Source: Berberis thunbergii
Taxonomy: Eukaryota; Streptophyta; Magnoliopsida; Ranunculales; Berberidaceae
DNA length: 64,000 bases
Assembly (NCBI GenBank): GCA_003290165.1
Contig: QNQO01000835.1
Span: 310,001-374,000, forward strand
Reading direction: 5' to 3'
Of the stretch, positions 24,801 through 36,602 are shown piece by piece (the stretch's first letter is position 1; each line of letters opens with the position of its first letter). The translations under genes were made by a program, and so were the position numbers. The notes beneath the pieces are model-generated. The model searched no databases, was not told the origin of the DNA, and saw nothing but the letters and a program-made list of their open reading frames with translations.

Positions 24801-25333
24801 CTTGAGAGTATACCAAGGACAACAATGTATCTCTCGAGGAGATTCATCAAGTTATGGCTTAATTATTATGATAAATTGGTGAAACTAAGTTGAATCGCAA
24901 GGCTAGTTGTATCCTTCGAGAAAAATTTCATTTGTAATTTAGGTAAACCATTTTGGTCTTCTCCAATCATTCATGAAACTCTATAAAGAAATAATAATAA
25001 TAATAATAATAATTGATGATACATCAAAATAGACCGATCATCACGGTCGTACACGTGGCATAAAGACTCATCACGATGATACAACGCCCAGGCTATTGGG
25101 CCAGCTCATAAAGTTTAAGAGGAATAAAGCCGACTGCAGAAGCCCAGACGAGACCCACCTGAGACATAAACAGTGCAGGAATCTATGCCCAAACGAATCA
25201 GAGCCCGAGTTTAGGCCCGACACGAGTTTTCACATAAAAAAGAGGAACGTTGCACCAAAAAAAGTTGTGAATGAAGTTATGCCTCCCCGAACACATCTCT
25301 ATTAAGGAGGAGACTTGTAACACCCCTATTTTT

Positions 25334-26405
25334 CCATCATCATCATCATCAAAAGCCCATTCCCGAGATTTTCGGGGTCGGCTACATCAATTTTGGTTCT
25401 CCAAACAATGCGATCTTCCCACATATCCTCGCCTAATCCAAGCTCAGTGATATCTTCATTCATCGCCTTCATCCAAGTTTTCAACGGTCGTCCCCTCCGT
25501 CTACACCCTCCATTAACTTGCCAATCTAGACATTTTCTAATTGGCGCCGTGTTTGGTCTCATTCGCACATGACCAAACCAAGTTAAACGCATTTCTCTAA
25601 TTTTGTCCTCTATGGGCGCTACACCTAAGTATCTCCTAATTCTTTCATTTCTAATATATCCTTACGAGTTTTACCACACATCCACCTTAACATACGCATT
25701 TTTGCTACTGTTATCCTATGCGTATGTTTGTCCCGTGGTAGCCCAACATTCTGAACCATATAGCATGGCTGGTCGAACAATTGTTTTATAGCATTTCCCT
25801 TTTAGCCTTGCAGACATCCTTCTATCGCATAATACTCTTGACGTCATTCTTCATTTCAACCAACCAGCTTTAATCCTATGGTCTACATCTTCTCCAATAG
25901 CCCCATTCTTTTGAATTACAGATTCTAGATATCGAAAAGCCTCACACTCTGGGACCTCTACACCTTCGATCTCAATTGCATTACTTCTCCCTCTTGGTTC
26001 ACAACCAAAGTTGCACACTAGATACTCCGTCTTCGAACGACTAATTCTAAAACCTTTACTCTCTAAAGCCTCCCGCCACTTAACTAATTTATGACCTAAA
26101 CTTGCACTAGTCTCATCCATTAAGACAATATCATATGCAAATAACATGCACCAAGGTACATCTTCTTGCAGATGTCTCGTCAACTCATCCATGACCAAAG
26201 CAAAGAGATATGGACTTAACGCCAACCATTGATGTAGTCCTACTGACAATGAAAATTCACTGGACATCCCACCTACTGAGCGAACACTTGTTACAGCCCC
26301 TTCATACATATCCTTAATGATATTGACACTTGCAATGGCCGGTCCCAAGCCCGGATAAAGGAGGGTTGGTGTTAGGCTTGTGATAACCAACCGTAAAAAA
26401 CCCAT
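25334..26405 (-). mobile_element. 5'-truncated RTE-clade LINE, antisense
   Basis: Ends on the minus strand in a GATGATGATGATG tail, the typical RTE terminus, right after a C-terminal block (MRLTWFGHVRMRPN, CRRRGRPLKTWMK, ADPENLGNGL; 25326-25592). The RT part is at 25851-26405, with LALSPYLFALVMDEL and LFAYDIVLMDET, the catalytic ADD altered to AYD. The frame is broken between. Inactive; related to 42131-42441. Confidence 0.85.
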
Positions 26406-26545
26406 AAATATTTGTTGTCATTGGAAAAATAGGGGTGTTACAATATATACAATACATACAACTCAATATTTATCAATATCATTTATTTTGTATATATTGT
26501 AACACCCCTATTTTTTCAATGACAATAAATATTTATGTTCATAAA
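26404..26545. repeat. Palindrome with about 50-base arms
   Basis: ATAAATATTTGTTGTCATTGG...AGGGGTGTTACAATATATAC on the left is mirrored by GTATATATTGTAACACCCCT...CAATGACAATAAATATTT on the right, around an AT-rich loop at about 26451-26490. Both arms carry the TGTAACACCCC LTR start, so this looks like two LTR starts joined head to head. Confidence 0.7.
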
Positions 26546-27555
26546 ATTCAATGGAAATTTTATTTTAAATCTTCTTTTGTTTGACAAGTCGTATTTCTCA
26601 AAATCCAATCAATTTTCTTACCCTCCGAATCTCGGGACGAGATTCCATTTAACGTGTGTATAATGTAACACCCCTAAATTTCATAAAATTAATTTATTTT
26701 ATTTTGAATAAAATAAAATAGGGTTACATTTAATTAAATTCAGGTTTCAAATTTTTAGGGTTTATTTGGTGAGTTAAAGGGTGGGTGCTCTCAAAATTTT
26801 TGTGGGAGTGAATAACCACCCATAATATAAAACAAAAAGGCTCATTTCCTTCTTCGCTTGTGCAACAATGCTCTTCCTCTTACCCTCTTCGGCGGCGACG
26901 ACGGCAAGGAAGAGGTGTTCCGGGCAATCGATGGTGTGGAGATCATGGGTGAGAGGCCTGTGGAGCCCCAATAGGTGGGTGGAAGCAACAAAACCTTGAG
27001 GGGGAGGATGAGGGTTGGTGCCCAATAGCTTGCGGATCCCAAAGAGGACAATATCTGGATGAGTAGGGCCAGAGAGGGGCCCAGTGTCCGCTGTGCATAC
27101 TCTGAAAGAGGCCTTTTAAAGTCATGTGGGCCGGTTGGGCCCAAAGCGGACAATATATTATTGTGTGGATCGGGTCGTTTCAAGGCTGTTACAAGAAACA
27201 TCTCATTCATTTACGCCTCACATGCTTAAGTCATGCAGAGAGTTAACCGAGACCATTATAAAAGGTATAAAACATTCGACAAAGGTATGTAACTTTAATT
27301 GAGTTTTGTCCAAATTTACTTCTTTCTTCCAATAGAGTTACTGAGTTAAGCATCAGAGTGCCTTCGGCCACCAAAAAGGTGGTCCTTAGCAGTCTAATAA
27401 TTGTTTGCAGGTTGAACTCATAGGATGACAATTTTTGGACGCATCAGTTTGCCGCCGTCCGTGGGGAACGACGAGTTTCCTTTATAAAAACAAAATGTAC
27501 AGTAACAAAGCTCACCACAACCTAACAAAAGATCAACAAGCCATTAGAAATAATA

Positions 27556-28860
27556 ATGCAGTCTGCAGATCTTCAATCCAGTAATGATCATAACAATTCT
27601 CCAACCGATGCATCACTGACAGCCCAGGGAGAAGAAGTAGCCAGGATCACCGGATCAATAGCATCTGAGAATGTAGATCTGATGCACACAATAGTCCAGA
27701 TGACCCAAGCGTCCAGCAGCACTGCCACAGACCCTCGATGATTTGCTTATGGCCCAAATGAGTCACATAACAAATATGCTGGAGAACTTGAAGCAACGGC
27801 AACCTCGAGGCAAAAACCCACTGTGTGAAGGGACAGTTACTGAAATTCAGTTCAGAATAGGGGTCACAGATCCCATCACACTATACGAACTGGCAAAGTC
27901 GTCATTCTCCGACGCCCTCATGAAACGACAATGCCAAAAAATTTATTCCGCCAAAATTTGAAGTATACGATGGCAGTTCCGACCCAATTGATCACCCGAG
28001 GCACTTCCACCACATGATGGCCTTGAAAGAGACCACGTAGTCGATCTTATGCAGAACATTCCCAATTAGCCTCACGTCCACAACAATTAACTGGTTCAAT
28101 AGCTTACACCGAGGTCAATAGATTCCTTTTAAACTTTGGGCACCACGTTTATCACTAGATTCATCGGAAGCCAGCGGATGAGGAAATGGCCACTACCTTC
28201 TGCATATCAGGTAGAAGTTCGAAGAAACAATATGGAAATATGTCACCCGCTTTACCAATGAATTGACAATGATTGATGGATGTAGCGACGACACAACGGC
28301 TGCAACCTTTGTGGCCGGATTAAAGAGATGTCATTTCTTTGATGTTCTTAACCTGGAACCTACAAAGGGCATGATAATCCTGTTAAAAATAACACAAAAA
28401 ACATATCTCCCTTGAAGAGATGAAGGTGGCCAAGAAGAAAAATGACCATGAAAGAGAAATTTTTTCAAGGAAACGTGAAAGAAATGAGGAAAGAATACAG
28501 GACAACTGACAACATGAGGGTAACAAACCATCGAAGAAACATAAAAATGGGCGATTCGCGACGACAAGAATTCGAAAAGCTACAACTAACGCGACATCAA
28601 CACGAGCGAACAACAAGTGTGACGAAGACCACATACAAGTCGTATACAACCCTCAAAACAAGTCGAGCAAACATACTGAAGCACATAATGAAATAGGATA
28701 ACGTCAACTGGTTGTTTTGGATGAGAGGAAACCTAGAAATGAGAGACAAAAGCAAATATTGTTCCTTTCATAAGGATCATGGGCATGACACAGAAGATTG
28801 CTACAATTTAAAAGACAAAATCGTGCACTGGGCTTAGAAAAGACGACTCAACGAATTCAT
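27556..28860 (+). pseudogene. Gag remnant of the Tat-like element
   Basis: Begins MQSADLQSSND. Broken frames follow with PKFEVYDGSSDPIDH (about 27948) and RFTNELTMIDG ... FVAGLKRCHFF (about 28235-28340), then [19 protein letters not shown] (about 28758), the Cys-His motif common in this gag family. Multiple frameshifts and stops; not expected to make protein. Confidence 0.75.
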
Positions 28861-29204
28861 CGGAATACCAAATAAACAGCCCACATAGAATGAGAAAACA
28901 GATAATGCTACATGATCTAAAGAACAGTCCAGATAACTAATATACACCTCACATTGCATGACAGGAGGAAGCAGAGCACACAGAGCGACCGAGAAATAAT
29001 TCTAACTAAAAACAATTTATATCGGAACGAGCATGCTGTCGAAACCAAACAAGTCATTTCACAAATGCACAAAACATGAAATGATTTTTATCAACCAACT
29101 GACAGATGCTAGCTTGACCCGAGTCACCAACGAAAAAATTAACACCAACGAACTTCACCAATCCCAGAAAGTTGACATTAAACGCAAACCCAACATCAAC
29201 ATGA

Positions 29205-29300
29205 TCGGACAATTTGGTGTTGATGTGAGCATGATTGGACAATTTGGTGTTGATAAAAGCATGATCAGACAGTTTGGTGATGACATGATCAAACAAGCCA
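29205..29300 (+). repeat. 33-base tandem repeat, three units
   Basis: The unit GGACAATTTGGTGTTGAT(A/G)... plus GCATGAT recurs three times with small changes, encoding SMIGQFGVD-type repeats in the frame 29033-29374. Variable internal minisatellites are common in Tat/Ogre-type elements. Confidence 0.7.
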
Positions 29301-29668
29301 GCGTTACTAAGCCATCAAATAGAAAACACTTCGAACCTGCCAGTCATGACATTGTATGCAACACACGAGAATGAAGCAAATGACGACAAAGTGATAAAAA
29401 CATCAAACTCTAAAATAAGGTTCAATAACAAAGAAAGACGAGGAAATGAAGATATCATTTACCAGCGAAAGAAGGCAAAGCAAAATGAACGCCAAGCCAG
29501 TATAATGCTTTAACAGTTTAGGCTGTTAAAAACATCCAAAAAAGGAATATCAACGAGATTACGAACTCAGAGCCCATGTTCTTTGCGTAGACAATAGAAT
29601 AGACATACAAAACAACCGACGACAAAAGTCATATATTCATAAACTTCTGGTATGATCAACCGCGAAAT

Positions 29669-30010
29669 AAAAGTTGGACACTCGAGTCAACTAAACACAA
29701 ACTTTGAATCGACCGAGATGTCGAGTTAACGAAGTAAAGTTGGACACCCAAGTCAACTAAACACAAACTTCAAATCGACTGACATGTCGAGTTAACGAAG
29801 TAAAAGTTGGACACCCGAGTCAATTAAACACAAACTTCAAATCGATCGAGATGTTGAGTTAACAAAGTAAAAGTTGGACACTCAAGTCAACTAAACACAA
29901 TAAACTTCGAATCGACCGAGATGTCGAGTTAACGAAGTAAAAATTGGACACCCGAGTCAACTAAACACAAACTTTGAGTCGACCAAGATGTTGAATTAAC
30001 AAAGTAAATG
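29669..30010 (+). repeat. Tandem array of about 78-base units, five copies
   Basis: Each unit runs AAGTTGGACAC(C/T)C(G/A)AGTCAA, CTAAACACAAACTT, then CGAC(C/T)GAGATGTCGAGTTAAC and GAAGTAAA. The fourth carries a 3-base insertion. Units abut directly with no unique spacers, so this is a minisatellite in the retroelement. Confidence 0.85.
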
Positions 30011-32584
30011 CTCAACAAATAAGTTGACTTAACAAAAGACTTCGAGTTGACAAGTACATAGTCAGATAAAGGGGAGAGCAAGAGCAGATCAAGAAGGACA
30101 ACAATAACCCACCATCAGACGAATGATGAGCCTAAGCACAAAAGTAGCTATGAAAGAATTCAACACAAAATCCATGACAACTACAACGAAATCGAAGAGA
30201 ATAAGAACAACAAAAGTCAATTTTTATTGACAATACTACTCCGTTACATCCGGAGAATGAGATAAAAAAAGTGGGAGAAAAAACAGAAGCAATGGCAGGA
30301 TCATCACTAGCTGGAACATGATAAAAACTTTTTTCATGAGAGAGGAATAATACTGGCTCTGGGGCGCTCAATGGTGGAAGCGAAGATTCCTCAGCTGCTG
30401 AAGCAAATTCTTCAATATCATCATTTTCGAAAGCTTCACCAACCAGGTTACGGTACTTGGACAAATCTTCGTCAAGCCCCTCAATATAATCAAGAAGCTC
30501 AATCGCCCATCAACAACTCGCTTCCAATCTTCGAATTTGACTATACGGAGCCTATCCTTAGCAGCAACGAGTTCATTTTTTGTTGCAGCAAGCTGCCCTT
30601 CAAAGGGAGCATACTAGAAGCATCTGCCTTGACATCATTAAACGCAACAGTTATCTGTTCCACTCGCCTCTTAGTGGTATTACACATAACGGATTGCTCC
30701 AATTTAGCATGAGAAGATTCATCAAAAGTTGTTTTCTCAGCAGATAACTCTTTTTCCACATCACGTAAACGGGTGCAAACCCCAAATAACTTGGCTTTCA
30801 AATAGTCAAACTCAGCAACAGACTTATCCTGCATATCTTTCGCCTCCATTAATGACTTTTGAGCAGCTCCTGCAGTTTTTTCCAAGTCCGGGCACTGCAT
30901 TTTCAACACATCAAATTGAGAAAGAACGTGAGAAAACACCAACATTAACGCCTCCAATCTCTTCTCCAACAAAACCACTTGATCACGACCAACTCAATAG
31001 ACCGAGCCCACCAACCCTGCATAGACGAGATGATTCATCCCGTCCATTATTTGCTCAAGACCATAGTCAATGTGATCAAACAGGTCAAGTACAGGCATCG
31101 AAGGCCTTTCGCACTTGTGCCACTCATTTACCAATCTACGTCCACAATCCTACACGTCGAGCTGAGTGAACCAGCAGAACTTGTCATCCGACTTAATACG
31201 AATATTCTTTGGGTTGGGCTCAACCCGTGGATGAAGAACACGAGGGTTTGGGAGCACTGGAGAACCACCCTCGACAACAAGAAAAACAAAAGGAATAACA
31301 GTAACAAAAGAAAAACCGCGCTTACCCTCCCGTCGAGAAACATCCATGGCAAGGGCAGGGCCAACGATAACAGCAGGAGTAGGAGAAACATGATTAACAA
31401 GAGAGGAAACTAGGAATTCAATGGACGAGTAATTTCCTTCTCACTCATTTTCAACGCGAGCCTCAACTCCTTAGCCTCCTCGAAAGACTTACGATCACCT
31501 TTCGAAACATCGTCGTGAGAGGGACTTAGGAGAAAAATAGCCTTCGTAACATCCTGAACAAGACTCGGACGGGACACAATTCGAGCAGAGTCGCAGTTAG
31601 AGAGCCTTTTCTTCTTCGAAACCCGATTAGGGTCTATCGACAATCGCCTTGATGGACTCGTAGACCTCGCAAGCTTTCTTTTTCGTGAAGCAGGAACCTT
31701 GACAATAGCAGGAGCATCGAGATACGTAACACATTGATCCGAGCTCACTTTCCAATAGGGATGATAATGGGGCGGATTTGAGCAAATCCATCCCTGCCCT
31801 GCTGGGGATAGCGGATCCTCAATTTCGCCTCGCATGTCTGTTTATCAAATTTTTTAAAAATCGTCCCCGAACCAGACAAATTGGCAGATATCCGCCCCGA
31901 CCCGTTTAACCGAAAAAAAAAATCTGAGATTCTGAGAAAGAAAAAGCAGGAAGTGAGAATAATAGAACTCGATCTAAATTTTCAAGGCGTAGTAACCAAA
32001 ACACAATAGAACTCAATCCGAATATGTAATTTTCACTCAATAATAACCCTATTTTGGATTCAAACCACCGAAATTAACACAAATTCGTGAAAAAACAGAG
32101 TTTACGGATTCATCTTCTTTTACTGATTTCAAAAACTACAGGTCAAAGTTAAATCTACTAAACTCATATTCAAATCAAGAAACAATGAATAAATCAATTG
32201 ATGCAGAGAGAGTTGCATCTTCAAATATGAAAGCATTCGAAAGCAAATATGATGTGAAGAACAGATCTAATGCGAAGAAGAAGCCATGGCGAAGATCTGA
32301 TGTGAAGAAGAAGTCGTGGTGCATATCTGATGGGAAAAGAGCTCACTATACAAAGTATTCAATAGTAAACACTTCTATTTTTCCTGCTCAATTGGCGCCA
32401 TGTTGAGGAATTCAAGTGTAGGCATCCTCTTTTTACTTGTAGATAAATCAATTAATTAATCAAACACACTCTCTTCAACTTCAATTGTAGAGATTCGGTC
32501 GGATCTTCACGTATACTAGTTCAACAACAATGTCCTCTTTAGTAGCTTCTGAAACCCTAGAAACCCAACCCAGAACCCCCAAAA

Positions 32585-32748
32585 ATTCTAGGGGTCGAGG
32601 GAGGGAGCGAGGGATGGGTGGAAGCCACCCATTCGCTTCGAGATGAGCGCCATCGCGCATCTCAAATCTAATGCACTCATCTCGAGGCGTACCACCCATC
32701 CCTCGCCCCTTTCCCTCGCTCCCTCCCTCGACCCCTAGCAAAGCTCCA
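32585..32748. mobile_element. Foldback MITE 1 in the hAT
   Basis: Inverted arms TAGGGGTCGAGGGAGGGAG / CTCCCTCCCTCGACCCCTA, inner CTTCGAGATG / CATCTCGAG. Same plan as the hairpin at 15719-15909. I could not settle its target duplication. Confidence 0.7.
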
Positions 32749-32991
32749 AAACCTAGAATCTGATAAAGCCCTAGAAGATCAGACCCCACAAGCTTCAGAT
32801 CAATCAAATGTTGAAGGAGGAGAGGAAGTTGAAGATAAGGAAGAAGATGAACAATATGGTTTTTACCTATTCACGAAGGGAGGTGGATGCAAAGAGAGTT
32901 TCACCGCTTGGGAGAAGTGCATTGAAGAAGCTTATTCTACTTCATCACTGCCAAAAATTTGTGGGGCACATGGGTGGGTTGTCTTGTAGTC

Positions 32992-33158
32992 CAGCCCTTC
33001 TAGCCGTCGAGGAAAGGGGCGAGGAAATGTGTGAGGGGGTGGGTATTACCACTCATCCTCCTCGAGATTCACAAAGCTATGCATCTCGAGGGGGATGAGT
33101 GGTCATACTCACCCCTCGCCTGTTTCCTCGCCCATTTCCTCGCCATTTAGAATTTTCC
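32992..33158. mobile_element. Foldback MITE 2 in the hAT
   Basis: Arms GTCGAGGAAAGGGGCGAGG and the complementary GGCGAGGAAATGGGCGAGG, inner CTCGAGATTC / CATCTCGAG. Exact 9-base duplication CTTGTAGTC (32983-32991, 33159-33167), the Mutator length. Confidence 0.85.
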
Positions 33159-33239
33159 CTTGTAGTCACATGGGAGGGTGGGTGATGACACAGATAGGGT
33201 TGTATTGTCTTGTAGTCATATGGGTGAGTGAGCTAATTC

Positions 33240-33380
33240 TTATTGACGAGGAAACGGGCGAGGAAGGGGGTGCAACCATTCATCCCCCTCGAGATGTGTG
33301 CCTTTGCGCATCTCGAGGGAGATGGAAGGTTGCATCCCCTCCCTCGCCCGTTTCCTCACTTGTTTCCTCGCTAATAAGAC
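33240..33380. mobile_element. Foldback MITE 3 in the hAT
   Basis: Arms TTATTGACGAGGAAACGGG and TTATTAGCGAGGAAACAAG (from the right, complement), inner CCTCGAGATG / CATCTCGAG. Edges are approximate; no clear duplication was found. Confidence 0.65.
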
Positions 33381-34648
33381 AAACTCGAGTGGATGAGTGA
33401 TGACACCTTATTTATTTTATTTTTATTTCTTAAATTAGTTAGGTGGGGGTAGATGAGGTGGGACGAATACAATTTGATCCCCGAATCCGTCCCGATATCC
33501 ATTAATGTAAACCCAAATGGTTTGGGAGGAGCGGATATCCGTGAAAATCCGTTTCACTGTCATCCCTACTTTTCAATAAATGCTAGCATCACTAACACCA
33601 GCACGAGCAGCAATAGCTTCAGCGAAATTTTGCTCCGCTTCAGTCATAGTGTACAAACCATTGCGCTTCAAGATAACCTCGGATAGAAACGCCTCCATAG
33701 GAAAACGATGAAGCTTCAAAAATCGTTCACTAATCCTTTACTCTTCAATAGTTAAGTGAAGATCATTCCGTCTGTTGAAAACCCAGAATGATCGAAAAAT
33801 TAAACGGCCTCGCAATTAAAAATGGTTGGAGTTCACGGAAGCGTAAAACCAAGACCGCGACCAATCACGGATGTCATCACTGAGGTTATCAAAATAGTCT
33901 GGAGAACGAAGGAAACAGATATCCATGTTCACCAACAGACCAACCACCGAATGCAGAACCCTTGCAGTCAAAGGAATGCCGGATAAAATGACCCTCGTGA
34001 AAGAAGAAACCATTACCTTCCAACCATTAGAACCCATTTGGGCAGGAGGAATGCCCAAGAAGTTCAAATGCTCCAAAAATAGTTTTGGAACCGAAAACTG
34101 AAGGCCCAAATAGAACATGCACGAATACAATGCGATGTACCCAGACTTCAGATTACAAGGACTATCATCTTGTCTAGGCAAAATAATCTCAAGTTCAGGC
34201 GAGAGATTATAATCAGAAAGAAGACTATCCAACATCGTCTGAGAAACTCTATTGGGAAAATAATAAGCTTCACACGAAGTTAGCAACTTACCACTAAATT
34301 TGTCACCAAAAGACATCAATGAAGAACATGGAAGCAATGGATATGGATAAGATGAAGGAAATATCAAACCCTAAGTTCAAAGATACCATGAAGAGGGAAA
34401 ACGAATTCGTCACATATCCTTTTATAGAGTCGAGTAATGGAGGGACAACTCATGGAACAACGTGCGAGATGATGGCTACACGAAATCCCAAAAATGTGTG
34501 CAAAACGAATGAGCAAGCAAAGAATTGAGACACCAACTCACAGAAAGCTGTTGACAACATTAAATACAAGGTGATGATGAAATTAAAAGGCAAACCGTCA
34601 CAAAGTTAGTAGCCACGTCAGCATACCCACTAACTAAGGGGGAGTAGT

Positions 34649-35196
34649 TGATGATACATCAAAATAGATCGAGCATCACAGCCGTACACATAGCATAAAG
34701 ACTCATCACGAAAATATAACGTCCAGTCTATTGGGCCAGCTCATAAAGCCCAAGAGGAATAAAGTCGACTATAAAAGCCCAGACGAGGCTCACCACTAAG
34801 GAGACATAAACAAGACAAGAATCCAAGCCCAGATGAATCAGAGCTCGAGTTCAGACCCGACATGAGTTTTTTCATAAAAAAGAGGAACGCTGCACCAAAA
34901 TAGAATCGTGGAGGGAGTTACGCCTCCCCGAACACATCTCCATTAAGGAGGAGACTGTTACAAGAAACATCTCATTTCGTTGCGCCTCACATGCTTAAGT
35001 CATATAGAGAGTTACCACAACCATTATAAAAGGTAAAGAGAACATTTGACAAAGGTATGCAACTTAAAATGAGTTATGTTCAATAAAGTTATTGACTTAA
35101 GCATCGGAGTGCCTTCTGTCACCAAATAATTGGTCATTGGTAGTTTAACAATTGTTTTGCACTCGAACTCACAAAATGACAATTTTTGGATGCATC

Positions 35197-35197
<1 letters not shown>
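34649..35197 (+). repeat. 3' LTR of the Tat-like element
   Basis: 549 bases, collinear with 25014-25315 plus 27188-27446 of the 5' LTR (shared TATTGGGCCAGCTCATAAAG, CGCCTCCCCGAACACATCTC, TTACAAGAAACATCTCATT). Confidence 0.85.

Positions 35198-35266
<69 letters not shown>
35198..35266. repeat. (ATA)n microsatellite
   Basis: About 22 units of ATA/AAT immediately after the Tat element; the same repeat lies before its left end (24990-25013), so the element landed in a microsatellite that later expanded on the right. Confidence 0.9.
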
Positions 35267-35267
<1 letters not shown>

Positions 35268-36602
35268 CAACGTGAGTGTCATTCTGTGTGAAAAAGCGAT
35301 AGCGAACAATAGTTCTAAGAATACACGATAGCGAACAATTGATTTTACATTTACAAGTCATTTTATGCGAATGATTATGCAAATAAATAGTTTGTGATAA
35401 TAAATGTATGAATTTAGTATGTAGGCACATTAGTCATGAACCTAGAAATAATGTTGTCATTGTGAGAATAAGAATGAGGATACATAGATTTTTTCAATAA
35501 ATGATGAGAAGAAATGAGATTAAGAAGACAACGAATATGAAAAACGATTGGAGAAAATAAAATAAAGAATGAGAAGGAATATCAAATAAAATAAACAAAG
35601 ACAATCCCTATAGATTGAGAGTTGAGGCCAATCGATAAAATAAAAGACGCATAAACTAAGTGAAAAAATAAATAACCTACAAATCTCTTACATCCTTAGG
35701 AGATTCAAAATAATTGCCTGATAAAAACAAGATTGTGCAAAATAAAATAAAATTTTGCTTTGAAGCAAACCAACGTACATCAAGTAAGCAAAGTTGAACT
35801 GGACCCATGTTCTTAGTTATGTGCATAAATGAGGTTTTTTTATTTTTGACAAACAAGTTTCTCCATATTATTCACCCTTTCCTAAAAGTGTCGGTTGTTG
35901 ATGCAAATCGTCCCACCTTTGAAAATCCAAGATGTTTCTTGGTTGTTTCAACATTTTTTGAAGACATGATGACTCAAACGTTATAATGAGTTTTTTATTT
36001 TGACAAACAAGTTTCTCCATATCATTAACCCCGTCCTCAAATGTCATTTGTTGTCGCAAATTGGCATACCTTTTGAATCCAAGATGTTTCTTGGTTGTTT
36101 TCAACATTTTTTGAAGATATGATGACTTAAACATTGAGGAATGATTATTCTCATATTATTCACAAAAGCTAGATCCATCTCTAAGTCTCCCATTGATTTT
36201 TGAGAAAATGCCATCACTACTAAACACCATATTTTTCAACAACTTACACATCTAGCTAGTGAAAGAAAGGGGTTTGATTTTTGTAAAGAATAAATGTATA
36301 ATAAAAAAATTGGCCTAGACGAAAGATAATGCATCCCTCCCTCGAAAAAGGAAAAAGGAAAAACAAAAATGAAGGAAGAGGAAGGTGGTGGATATCACGA
36401 AAAGGAGGTAGCTAGCTCATGAGTGGCATAATGAAAGAACAAAGTATGGTACGGGCGGTACTAGGCGGAGGTGATGGATGCACATAGTGTATGCGTTGAT
36501 GGAAAAGAGTCACGGCCGTTATAGGCTTCCATCTACCATCCCTTAACGTCGTCTACCTCCCGTTCCGCGAAAACCCTAACCGTAAATCTAACGTCGTCAG
36601 CT
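35267..36602. other. Intergenic region upstream of the trihelix/UMP-kinase gene
   Basis: AT-rich, with a tandem duplication at 35831-36132. The last ~100 bases are GC-richer, likely the 5' leader and core promoter of the gene at 36603; I see no clear TATA box. Confidence 0.4.
35831..36132. repeat. 150-base tandem duplication
   Basis: Two copies (about 35831-35982 and 35984-36132) share TTTTTGACAAACAAGTTTCT, ATCCAAGATGTTTCTTGGTT and TTTTTTGAAGA(C/T)ATGATGACT, with scattered differences. No coding meaning evident. Confidence 0.75.

Larger units (their letters stand above)
21439..25013. other. AT-rich non-coding region
   Basis: No supported gene. It holds a ~490-base tandem duplication (21937-22940), short repeats (24605-24800) and A/T-rich filler. 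Short open frames here lack any recognisable motif. Confidence 0.5.
25316..27182. mobile_element. Composite LTR/RTE insertion in the Tat 5' LTR
   Basis: Starts TGTAACACCCC and ends CGGGTCGTTTCA, flanked by AGACT (25311-25315) and AGGCT (27183-27187), a near-match 5-base duplication. The right half (26880-27182) resembles the LTRs at 54853-55390 (GGCCGGTTGGGCC, GCGGACAATAT, GGATCGGGTCGTT), so it looks like a rearranged solo LTR. It contains a minus-strand RTE LINE and a palindrome. Minus-strand open frames at 26774-27210 are LTR artefacts. Confidence 0.6.
31756..33568. mobile_element. hAT element inside the antisense ORF
   Basis: Ends TAGGGATGATAATG and, complementary from the right, TAGGGATGACAGTG. 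8-base flanks CTTTCCAA (31748-31755) and CTTTTCAA (33569-33576) differ at one base. Subterminal GGCGGAT/GGATATCCG motifs. No transposase. Its interior holds three foldback MITEs (about 32585-32748, 32992-33158, 33240-33380). Confidence 0.85.
30132..34367 (-). pseudogene. Antisense ORF of the Tat-like element, degenerate
   Basis: Read from 34367 downward. 33816-34367 encodes a segment with YIALYSCMFYLGLQFSVP and LGIPPAQMGSNGWKVMVSS, resembling the 'putative gypsy type transposon' (Transposase_28) domain of plant retroelement antisense ORFs. A frameshifted WVFNRRNDLHLTIEE follows near 33740-33785. After the hAT at 31756-33568 it resumes at about 31747-31410 (basic, Ser/Arg-rich: RKRKLARSTSPSRR), then 30978-30541 (coiled coil, LEKRLEALMLVFSHVL onward) and 30464-30132. 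Tat-lineage elements are known to carry such antisense ORFs of unknown function. This copy is broken by frameshifts and the insertion. Confidence 0.6.
25014..35197 (+). mobile_element. Large non-autonomous Tat-like Ty3/gypsy retrotransposon
   Basis: LTRs begin TGATGATACATCAAAATAG and end GCATCA. The 5' LTR is 25014-27446 (interrupted by an 1867-base insert); the 3' LTR is 34649-35197. A 5-base duplication ATAAT (25009-25013, 35198-35202) lies within an ATA microsatellite. The internal start (27447) reads GTTTGCCGCCGTCCGTGGGG, the pattern of Tat-lineage primer sites; a purine tract (AAGGGGGAGTAGT) precedes the 3' LTR. Inside are a gag remnant (27556-28860), tandem repeats and a degenerate antisense ORF (30132-34367). 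I find no protease, reverse transcriptase or integrase. Confidence 0.85.

Noticed and set aside
26774..27210. Minus-strand frames similar to those at 54809-55360
   Set aside because: The similarity comes from shared LTR sequence, not from a protein.
29669..30010. Regular repeats resembling a CRISPR array
   Set aside because: Units abut directly with no unique spacers, in a plant retrotransposon.
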